A stretch of 44,480 nucleotides of DNA from CANKHA01 sp035699705. GTDB lineage: Bacteria; Pseudomonadota; Alphaproteobacteria; Rhizobiales; Xanthobacteraceae. The stretch covers positions 1 to 44,480 of the forward strand of contig DASSPI010000160.1 in assembly GCA_035699705.1 (NCBI GenBank), given 5' to 3'. Below the pieces are notes generated by a model. That model was given only the letters and a program-made list of their open reading frames with translations, had not been told where the DNA came from and did no database searches. The position numbers and the translations under genes are program-made. This document shows, one piece after another, positions 23,421-30,244 of this stretch (the stretch's first letter is position 1; every line of letters begins with the position of its first letter).

Positions 23421-24128
23421 ATGACGCTTGGGAATCCGCGCCCCGCAGGCAATCCGGATCCGGCCGAGGTCATGAGCTTGCTGCGGCGGTGGCTTGCACG
23501 TTTCTCGACCGCAGACGTGTCGACATGGCTCCATGCGGAGATCGAGCGGCAACAGGCCGGCGTTGACGAAAGGAAACTCATCATCGCCCTGGGACTGGCC
23601 GGGCGAAAAATCGGGCGTGTCGATCTATCCCTGACCGAAGACGACAGGCTGGAGGCACGCGCGCTGCGTATGGGCTGGCAACCTGAGCTCTGGGGAACCG
23701 ATGAGGCCGCGCGCGCGGCGATCCTGCTGGCAACCTATACCGGCGATGACGGTGCTTTTGCGGGGCGGGTGGATCGCCTGTGCGGCAATGCCGAGGTGAC
23801 GGAACTGCTGGCGTATCTGAAGGCCTTTGCGATATTCCCGGCGGCAAAACAGCTGCACGACCGCGCGCGGGAGGGCGTTCGCTCGGCGGTCAAGCCGGTC
23901 TTCGAGGCGATTGCCTGCCACAACCCTTATCCGCTCGACTACTTCGACCAAGCGGCCTGGAATCAAATGGTGGTCAAAGCGGTGTTCGTGGGCGCCCCGA
24001 TCGAGAGTATCGTCGGCATCAGAGAGCGCGCCAATCCAGACTTGCGCCGGATGTTGCGCGATCTGATCAGTGAACGCCATGCCGCCGGCCGCCCTGTTCC
24101 GGCGGACGTTCGCGACTACGCTGGATAG
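23421..24128 (+). CDS. eboA: EboA family protein
   Basis: 235-residue, all-helical soluble protein unique to ebo clusters. The signature is near the end: AIACHNPYPLDYFDQAAWNQM, then VVKAVFVGAPIESIVGI and RANPDLRRMLRDLISERHAAGR. The N-terminal half has LLRRWLARFSTADVSTWLHAEIE. Its biochemical role is unknown. Start 23421 follows the eboC stop by 2 bases; the same frame opens much earlier inside eboC. It closes the plus arm, so the window holds all six ebo genes A-F. A small stem (24144-24160) follows. Confidence 0.9.
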   Translation: MTLGNPRPAGNPDPAEVMSLLRRWLARFSTADVSTWLHAEIERQQAGVDERKLIIALGLAGRKIGRVDLSLTEDDRLEARALRMGWQPELWGTDEAARAAILLATYTGDDGAFAGRVDRLCGNAEVTELLAYLKAFAIFPAAKQLHDRAREGVRSAVKPVFEAIACHNPYPLDYFDQAAWNQMVVKAVFVGAPIESIVGIRERANPDLRRMLRDLISERHAAGRPVPADVRDYAG

Positions 24129-24143
24129 AACATTTCTGGCTGG

Positions 24144-24160
24144 GCCGGTTCGGGTCCGGC
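24144..24160 (+). terminator. Weak stem after the ebo plus-strand arm
   Basis: GCCGG-TTCGGGT-CCGGC makes a 5-bp stem 15 bases after the eboA stop codon. It is followed by TTGCGACGG rather than a T-run, so it is at best a weak terminator. Confidence 0.2.
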
Positions 24161-24290
24161 TTGCGACGGCGGCGCGTCGGAAGCTCGCCCTCGCCAACCC
24201 TGCGGCCGAATGAAGAGGAAGTGCTTGATCGATCCGGCAAAGCACGCGAGGCTGCCGCTGCCACTCGTCAGTGTGAACCGGTAGGGCACA

Positions 24291-24785
24291 ATGCCAACGA
24301 ACATGACAATTGAAGATATGATCTTACAGACGAAGGGGATTGGCGACGCGCTGGCCGCAATCGTCGCCCATTTTGGTGCCGACAGTGGTACGGCACACTT
24401 CCTGGCCGAGGACGGCCTTCTCCACCTCGCCGCCGCAACACCCGGGATCCCGGAGCCGGTCCTCGCAGCCATTAAGACCATCCCGGTGGGAAAGGGAATG
24501 GCCGGACTGGCCGTCGAGCGCGGCCGCCCGATAGACGCTTGCAATATTCAGACCGACACCAGCGGAAGCGTCCGGCCCGGTGCGCGTGCGACCGGCCTCT
24601 CCGGGGCCATTGTCGTGCCCATGTTCCGCGGCGAAACGGTGGCCGGAGCACTTGGAATTGCTACGCGCCATGAGCGTACCTTTTCCAAGGAAGAGATTGA
24701 GGAGCTGCTCGGAGCGGGACGCACCTTGGCGGCTCATGCATCCGGGGGAACCGGCGCCGCTGCAACGCAAGTTGACGGCGAATAA
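24291..24785 (+). CDS. GAF domain protein
   Basis: 164-residue soluble protein made almost entirely of one GAF sensor domain (about 8-150). Typical features are a helix, then GTAHFLAEDGLLHLAAATPGIP, VGKGMAGLAVERGRPI and IVVPMFRGETVAGALGIATRHERTFSKEE. There is no output domain and no fRMsr-type cysteine set, so it may bind a small ligand or work with a partner. ATG codons at 24291 and 24303 are both possible starts. It lies alone between eboA (162-base gap) and a 529-base non-coding stretch before the amidohydrolase operon. Confidence 0.8.
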   Translation: MPTNMTIEDMILQTKGIGDALAAIVAHFGADSGTAHFLAEDGLLHLAAATPGIPEPVLAAIKTIPVGKGMAGLAVERGRPIDACNIQTDTSGSVRPGARATGLSGAIVVPMFRGETVAGALGIATRHERTFSKEEIEELLGAGRTLAAHASGGTGAAATQVDGE

Positions 24786-25314
24786 ACGGTTGCTGGATTC
24801 TTCGGCGGATACTCATTTTTGGAGTACTGCCCGCGGACTGGAAGGGGCGGGTCGGCTGTGCCCCCGATGAAGAAGTAAAGTCTTTGTTTTTCGGGATCCG
24901 CGAGGCGCTGAGGAAGCACCCCAGCTCACGCAGATCATCTCATACCGGCTCGATTACTTGCGGTGTGCATCGCATGTTTGAGACATCGCCGGTGTGCCAG
25001 CCCGGGATGACGGTTTGAGCCGGAATTTCACTGCCGACGCACCACGCAGTGTCGTCCAACCAACTCTCCGCGTCGCGACTCCGAATTGCCAGAAGCCCGC
25101 TATTGGCGGGCATAACTGCGCTTCATCGGAAGCCGGTTCGGAAAGACCTCACTGGCAGGCTGGCGACGCAGCGAACAGGACCCGTCGCCCACAATTCCAA
25201 TTGCAACCTTCCGGGAGTTCCGCAAGAATAGAAATGCGTTCACGTTTTTGGCATAGGGGTCCGATCTGCCAATTCGTGCCGAAAAATAAAAGTTCGCCTC
25301 AGGGAGAGAAAGAG
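24786..25314 (+). other. 529-base gap before the amidohydrolase operon, with a hairpin
   Basis: No convincing gene is seen; a frame entering the next gene is open across 24994-25314 but has no ribosome site or family match. The one clear element is a perfect 6-bp stem, GCCCGC-TATTG-GCGGGC, at 25095-25111, about 200 bases before the operon start. An A-rich stretch (cgaaaaataaaag, 25280-25292) and GGGAGAGAAAGAG come just before the ATG at 25315. The length and stem fit a regulated leader, but no riboswitch family was recognised. Confidence 0.4.
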
Positions 25315-27180
25315 ATGCTTAAGAGTCTGGGAAGTGGCGCGCTCGCCTTGCTTGTGCTGCTGATGTCAGCAGCCATGTTTCCTGCTGCGGCGCAGACGCT
25401 GCCGCCCGAAGTTCTCGCCTATCCCGAGGTCGTTCTTTACAACGGTAACGTCACGACCGTTGATGATAAATTCTCGATCAAGCAGGCCATTGCCGTCCGC
25501 GGTAACAAGATTCTGAAGGTCGGCACCGATGCCGAGGTCCTCAGGCTGGCTGGCCCAAACACCCGCAAGATCGACCTGAAAGGCCGCAGCGTCATTCCCG
25601 GGCTGATCGACAGCCATAGCCATGTGCAAGCCACCGCCACCGACCGCTACGGTAAGGAACTCGCCGAGCTTCCTGGGCGCTTCGCGCGCATGCGCATTTC
25701 GGAAGCCAAGAACTGGGCCTCCGGCAAGGAAGATATCCGCGCGATCGTGAAGAAGGCCAAACCCGGCGAATGGGTGATCGGCAGCATTCTGCGCGGCACT
25801 TTCCTGACGCAGATGACGAAGAAAGAATTGGACGAGGTATCGCCGATCAACCCGATCGTCGTTTACGAGCGTCCCTCGGTCGGAGTGGGCAACACACTCG
25901 CCGTCAGGGAAATCGTCGAGACTTACGGCCCCGACGTCGACGGCCTGCTCAAAGACGAAAAGGGGGAGCCCACCGGCCATGTACGCAAGCCGCTGGTTGG
26001 TCTGCTTGCCTATGAGGTCTTTCCGGGACTTCCGGAAAAAATTCTGGCCGGCATTTACCGCCAGCGGATGATGGACTATCCGGCGGTCGGCATTACCTCG
26101 ATATCCACCTCGATGGAAGCGAACGCCTTCAGCGCCTTCAATTACCTGGATCAGCACGAAGGACTTCCAATCCGTCTTGCCTATGGCTTGCGCAATATCG
26201 CGCGCGATAATCCGCAGGCCGCGATGTATATGAAGCGCGTCGGGGTCTTTACCGGGCATGGCAACGATAAACTGTGGATGGTGGGCCAGGACGCCGGCTC
26301 AGCCGATGGCGGCTTAGGCGGCCAATACTCCGCCATGTGCACGACGGTTCCCAAGCTGTTGAAGCTGACTCCGCGCGATTACACCAGGAGCCCCTACGGC
26401 GACTGCCGCATCACCAAGGGCGACGTGCGTTGGAACGCGCATCTGGCGGTGGCGCTGAGCGGCGGCCGGATCACCAACACGCATGTCGCCGGTGACAAGG
26501 CGCATGACACCTTCCTCGACCTGTTCCAGGAGGTGGAGGACCGCGTCGGCGAAGGCACCGTGCGCGAACGGCGCATGGCCTTCGATCACTGCGTCTTCAT
26601 CCGGCCCGACCAAGTCCTGCGCGCCAAGAAGATGGGCGTGCACTGGACCTGTCATACCGGTTATCTCTATCGCGACGGCAACTGGCTGGCCCCGCTCTAT
26701 GGCAAGGACAAGGTCGAGCAGTGGATGACGCCGCTGAAGAGTCTCCTGCAGGCCGGAATGCCTGTGGCTTGGCACACCTCTTCGGAATTCGTCACCGACC
26801 GCTTCCCGCCGATGAAGCACCTGCAGGTGATGGTAACCCGGCGCGCGCGGGACGGCGTCGTCTATGGTCCGGAGGAAAGAGTCACCCGCGAGGAAGCGCT
26901 CCGGATGATGACCATGGGCAGCGCCTATTACATGCTGAAAGAGGACAAGATCGGCTCGCTGGAAGAAGGAAAGCTCGCCGACCTTGTTGTCCTCGACAAG
27001 GACTTCATGAAAGTGCCGGACGAAGAGCTGTCGCAGATCAACATCCTCTTCACGATGGTCGACGGCAAGCCGCTCTTCGCCAAGGCGGAGTTCGCCAAGG
27101 AAATCAGCTGGGCGGAGATTCCCGAGCAATACGCCAAGCCGCCGGAGGGCGTCGATGAGGACAGGCCGGAACGCGAATAG
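25315..27180 (+). CDS. Exported amidohydrolase 1 (YtcJ/Amidohydrolase-3 type)
   Basis: 621-residue metal-dependent hydrolase with a signal peptide (1 to about 24, ending AAA). The N-terminal half of the composite domain has VLYNGNVTTVDDKFS, followed by the metal pair H101-x-H103 in GLIDSHSHV. Later ligand candidates are His in NTHVAGDKAHD and His in AFDHC. The C-terminal beta domain ends with IGSLEEGKLADLVVLDKDF. The substrate is unknown. Start 25315 is chosen for GGGAGAGAAAGAG directly upstream and for the signal peptide; the frame opens earlier without either. It heads a 12-gene operon, and a paralogue follows 44 bases later. Confidence 0.85.
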   Translation: MLKSLGSGALALLVLLMSAAMFPAAAQTLPPEVLAYPEVVLYNGNVTTVDDKFSIKQAIAVRGNKILKVGTDAEVLRLAGPNTRKIDLKGRSVIPGLIDSHSHVQATATDRYGKELAELPGRFARMRISEAKNWASGKEDIRAIVKKAKPGEWVIGSILRGTFLTQMTKKELDEVSPINPIVVYERPSVGVGNTLAVREIVETYGPDVDGLLKDEKGEPTGHVRKPLVGLLAYEVFPGLPEKILAGIYRQRMMDYPAVGITSISTSMEANAFSAFNYLDQHEGLPIRLAYGLRNIARDNPQAAMYMKRVGVFTGHGNDKLWMVGQDAGSADGGLGGQYSAMCTTVPKLLKLTPRDYTRSPYGDCRITKGDVRWNAHLAVALSGGRITNTHVAGDKAHDTFLDLFQEVEDRVGEGTVRERRMAFDHCVFIRPDQVLRAKKMGVHWTCHTGYLYRDGNWLAPLYGKDKVEQWMTPLKSLLQAGMPVAWHTSSEFVTDRFPPMKHLQVMVTRRARDGVVYGPEERVTREEALRMMTMGSAYYMLKEDKIGSLEEGKLADLVVLDKDFMKVPDEELSQINILFTMVDGKPLFAKAEFAKEISWAEIPEQYAKPPEGVDEDRPERE

Positions 27181-27224
27181 CGTCACTGGCTAACCACAAA
27201 CAACTGGACTCTCAGAGGCTGTGC

Positions 27225-28964
27225 ATGAAGCGCCTTGTATCGATTGCTTTCCTGGGCGCCCTGTGCGCTTCCGTCGCGTCGGCGCAGAATCTCCCGCCGG
27301 AGGTTCTGCGTTATGCCGACACCGTGTTCTATAACGGCAAGGTCGCCACCGCCGACGCGCAGTTCACCATGACGAAGGCGATCGCGGTGCGCGACGGCAA
27401 GGTTCTGAAGACCGGCGAGGATGCCGCCATTTTGGCGCTCGCCGGTCCCAACACCCGCAAGATCGATCTGCAGGGCAAAGTGCTTATTCCCGGCATCATC
27501 GATACCCACACCCATCTGCATGAGTATGCGCTCGACAATTTTGCCAAGGAGATCAATCCGAAGCTGGCGGAAGTCTTTCTGGTCGGCCGGTCCAAGGAGG
27601 ATCTGCTCGAGCAGATCAAGGAAAAGGCGGCTGGTGCTCAGCCCGGCGAGTGGTTGCGCTTTCGGCTCAAGCCGCGCGCCATTGCGGACGAATTCTTCTA
27701 CACCTTGACGCGCGCCGACATCGATAAGGTCGTCTCCAAGAATCCGGCCATGGTTCACGTCACCGACACGCGCGCCATGGCCAACAGCACCGCGCTTGAG
27801 TTCCTGCTGAAGAACTACGATGCCAAGACCGTGAAGTTGCCCGTCGACGACAAAGGCGAAATCACAGGCCGGCTGGGAGAAGGCATCAGCCTGATCTTTT
27901 ACGAAGAGATCATCCCGAAGCCGAAGCCGGAGGATTTAGCTGCCGTCTATCTCAAGGAACTCGATCTGTGGGCCAAGGGAGGCGTCACCACCTGGTCCTC
28001 TTCGCTCGGTTCCGAGGCGATCACGGCGTTTCACTACATGGACCAGAAGGGCATGATGCCTATCCGCCTCGCCTATACCAATGAGGCGATGTTCCGCGAT
28101 AACATTTACGCAGCCAGCTCGGTCAATCGCTTCGGTAATCTGGTCGGACATGGCACGGAGTACTTCTGGCTGATCGGCGTCTCCTCCGGCTCGACCGATG
28201 CCTCTTATCCGGGAATTTGCAGCTCGCTGCCGGGCAACAGCCCGGAGGTGAAAGCGCGGGAGGACTGCCGTCTGTCCTGGGAAGGCGTGCGCGGCAAGTC
28301 GCTTTACGAGGCGGTGAAGGCTGGCCTTCGCATTGCGGGAACGCACAGCGCCGGTGACAAAGCCACCGATGTGATGATGGATATCATCGAGAAGGCAAGT
28401 GCCGACGCCGGCCTGACGGCCGAGCAGATCAAGGCCAAACGCCATGTGATCGACCATTGCACATTGAATCCGACACAGGCCCAGATCGCGCGCTCTGTGA
28501 AGCTCGGCATGATGTGGAGCTGCGCGCCGAAATATCTCGTCAATAGCGGTGCACGCGTAAACCGCGATTACGGCGAAGTCGCCGCACACACTCTTGTCGT
28601 GCCGGTCAAAACCATCCTCGACCTGGGTGGGCGTGCGGTATTTGAGCAAGATCACACCGGCGGGGCCAACCCCTTCATTGACATCTCGACCCTCATCACC
28701 AGGAAAGACAAGGACGGCCGGATTTGGGGAGCAAAAAACGCGGTGGACCGCAAGACGGCGCTGCTGATGGCCACGCGCTGGGCCTCCGAATATGTCCTGC
28801 GCGAAGACAAGATCGGCTCTCTTGAACCGGGTAAATGGGCGGACGTGGTGATCCTCGACAAGGACTACTTTACGGTGCCGGACGACGAGATCGCCAGCAT
28901 CCGCGGCGTCTTCACGATGGTCGGCGGCAAGGTCGTCTACGATGGGCTGAGCGCTCCGAAATAA
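27225..28964 (+). CDS. Exported amidohydrolase 2 (paralogue of the preceding gene)
   Basis: 579-residue amidohydrolase with a signal peptide (1-20, ending ASA). It shares the order and wording of the first enzyme: LPPEVLRYADTVFYNGKVAT, AGPNTRKIDLQGK, metal pair H95-x-H97 in GIIDTHTHL, HSAGDKATD, VIDHCTLNP, and IGSLEPGKWADVVILDKDYF. The two are clearly a tandem duplication that has since diverged; in this copy the late stretch is FEQDHTGGANPF where copy 1 has AWHTSSEFVTDRF, so substrates probably differ. Its TAA overlaps the ATG of the first rhodanese gene (TAATG), showing translational coupling. Confidence 0.85.
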   Translation: MKRLVSIAFLGALCASVASAQNLPPEVLRYADTVFYNGKVATADAQFTMTKAIAVRDGKVLKTGEDAAILALAGPNTRKIDLQGKVLIPGIIDTHTHLHEYALDNFAKEINPKLAEVFLVGRSKEDLLEQIKEKAAGAQPGEWLRFRLKPRAIADEFFYTLTRADIDKVVSKNPAMVHVTDTRAMANSTALEFLLKNYDAKTVKLPVDDKGEITGRLGEGISLIFYEEIIPKPKPEDLAAVYLKELDLWAKGGVTTWSSSLGSEAITAFHYMDQKGMMPIRLAYTNEAMFRDNIYAASSVNRFGNLVGHGTEYFWLIGVSSGSTDASYPGICSSLPGNSPEVKAREDCRLSWEGVRGKSLYEAVKAGLRIAGTHSAGDKATDVMMDIIEKASADAGLTAEQIKAKRHVIDHCTLNPTQAQIARSVKLGMMWSCAPKYLVNSGARVNRDYGEVAAHTLVVPVKTILDLGGRAVFEQDHTGGANPFIDISTLITRKDKDGRIWGAKNAVDRKTALLMATRWASEYVLREDKIGSLEPGKWADVVILDKDYFTVPDDEIASIRGVFTMVGGKVVYDGLSAPK

Positions 28965-29395
28965 TGGTAATCTCGGTTTCTCGATATGTAACGGCGCTGG
29001 CCGCGGCGATCTTTGCCGTAAGCTTTGCTGTCAGTGCACAGGCCGGTCATGATTACGAGGAACCGGTCGACTTCGTTTCCCAGGAACAGGTCAAGAAGCT
29101 GATCGATATCGGCGAAGAGGTCACTTTCATCGACCTGCGCAGCGCGGAAAACTTCGCCAAGGGCCACCTGCCCAACGCGAAGTCGATACCGGTCGAAACG
29201 CTCGGCCAGCGCTGGAAGGAAATTCCTCGAACCGGACGCGTCGTGCTCTACTGCGCCTGCCCGCCGGACGGGCGCGACGAGACTTTTGCCTTCACGCTGA
29301 TGCGGCAGGAAAAGTATCGCAACGTTACGGTGCTCGAAACCGGCTACACCGGCTGGGTAAAGCGCGGCTATCCGGTAGAGGCCGCGTCGCGGTGA
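28964..29395 (+). CDS. Exported rhodanese-like protein 1
   Basis: 143-residue single rhodanese domain behind a signal peptide (1 to about 24, ending AQA). The fold markers are VTFIDLRSAENFAKGHLPNAKSIP and the C-terminal VLETGYTGWVKRGYPVE. The active-site loop begins with the catalytic-type cysteine in VVLYCACPPDGRDE; an extra Cys two residues on and a Pro-Pro make it unlike the common CxxGxRS loop. It might carry sulfur or act as a periplasmic thiol/copper-handling protein. The ATG overlaps the stop of the second amidohydrolase; the longer in-frame start is inside that gene. Confidence 0.85.
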   Translation: MVISVSRYVTALAAAIFAVSFAVSAQAGHDYEEPVDFVSQEQVKKLIDIGEEVTFIDLRSAENFAKGHLPNAKSIPVETLGQRWKEIPRTGRVVLYCACPPDGRDETFAFTLMRQEKYRNVTVLETGYTGWVKRGYPVEAASR

Positions 29396-29408
29396 GCGGA
29401 ACCGCAGC

Positions 29409-29879
29409 ATGTTGACCGATCAGACGACACGTTGGTTCCTTCGCCGCTTCGGCAGGCTCTTTTGCGCGCTCTTCGCCGCCTTCTCGCTGGTGATACCGAT
29501 GCCCGGGCACGCGGGACACGATCAGGACGAGGAGGACCTTATCTATTTCCTGCCGATGCAGCCGGCGCGCGCCAAGCAGCTGCTCGACGCCGGCGAGAAT
29601 ATCTTTTTCTTCGATCTGCGCGATCCGGAGGAGTTCAAGCGCAACCGGCTGCCCGGTGCGGTGTCGCTTCCGCTCCAGCAAATTCAGTCGCAGCAGGACA
29701 AGGTGCCGCGCGCGGGACGCGTTGTGCTCTATTGCGCCTGTCCGCCCGGCAAGATCGAGGAAGGCTATTCCTATCAGCTGTTGCGCAACGCCGGTTACCG
29801 CAACGTCAGCGTGCTCGAAGGCGGCATTTCGGAATGGCAGCGGCTTGGCTATCCGGTCGAGACCGAGCCGCGCTCATGA
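29409..29879 (+). CDS. Exported rhodanese-like protein 2
   Basis: 156-residue paralogue of the preceding rhodanese with its own export signal (hydrophobic stretch about 18-31, then HAGHDQDEED). It keeps FFDLRDPEEFKRNRLPGAVSLP and the same loop start, VVLYCACPPG, but continues KIEEGYSYQL rather than DGRDETF. The shared CACPP motif in both copies suggests a specific activity rather than generic thiosulfate transfer. The stop codon overlaps the CopC start. The first residues after the signal contain His and acidic residues (GHDQDEEDL), which could bind metal; copy 1 has a similar GHDYEE. Confidence 0.83.
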   Translation: MLTDQTTRWFLRRFGRLFCALFAAFSLVIPMPGHAGHDQDEEDLIYFLPMQPARAKQLLDAGENIFFFDLRDPEEFKRNRLPGAVSLPLQQIQSQQDKVPRAGRVVLYCACPPGKIEEGYSYQLLRNAGYRNVSVLEGGISEWQRLGYPVETEPRS

Positions 29880-30244
29880 TGCTGCGGCGAACCCTATGGC
29901 TCTGCCTCCTGCTTTGGCTTGCGCCCCACACCGCCCTCGCCCACGCCTCTCTCGAGAAGGCAGTGCCTGCGCAACGCGCCGTGCTCTTCGCCCCGCCCGA
30001 ACGCGTGCGGCTCTGGTTCAACGAGCGGCTGGAAGCGGCCTTCTGCACGCTGACGGTGACGGACTCCGCAGGTGAAGCGGTGGATCTGGGCGACATGCGG
30101 GTTGCGGCGGACAATCCCAAGCTTCTTTCCGTTAGCCTGAAGCCGCTGACGTCCGGTGTCTATACGGTAAAATTCCGTGTCCTATCCGTTGATGGGCATG
30201 TGCTGACCAACCAGTTCTCCTTCACGATCCGCGGAAGCCGTTGA
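29876..30244 (+). CDS. copC: CopC-like periplasmic copper protein
   Basis: 122-residue exported protein with a signal peptide ending ALA, so the mature chain starts HASLEKAVP. That exposed N-terminal histidine is the Cu(II) ligand of CopC proteins, and the partner Asp-x-His is kept in SVDGHVLTNQF. The beta-sandwich pattern PERVRLWFNERLEAAF, VTDSAGEAVDLG and LTSGVYTVKFRVLS is typical. There are no Met-rich Cu(I) sites. ATG at 29876 overlaps the rhodanese stop; ATG 29879 is an alternative. Its 3' end overlaps the CopD fusion gene, the usual CopC-CopD pairing for copper uptake. Confidence 0.9.
   Translation: MMLRRTLWLCLLLWLAPHTALAHASLEKAVPAQRAVLFAPPERVRLWFNERLEAAFCTLTVTDSAGEAVDLGDMRVAADNPKLLSVSLKPLTSGVYTVKFRVLSVDGHVLTNQFSFTIRGSR

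Noticed and set aside
24994..25314. N-terminal extension of the first amidohydrolase
   Set aside because: It would bury the signal peptide and has no ribosome site, while the ATG at 25315 has a strong one.
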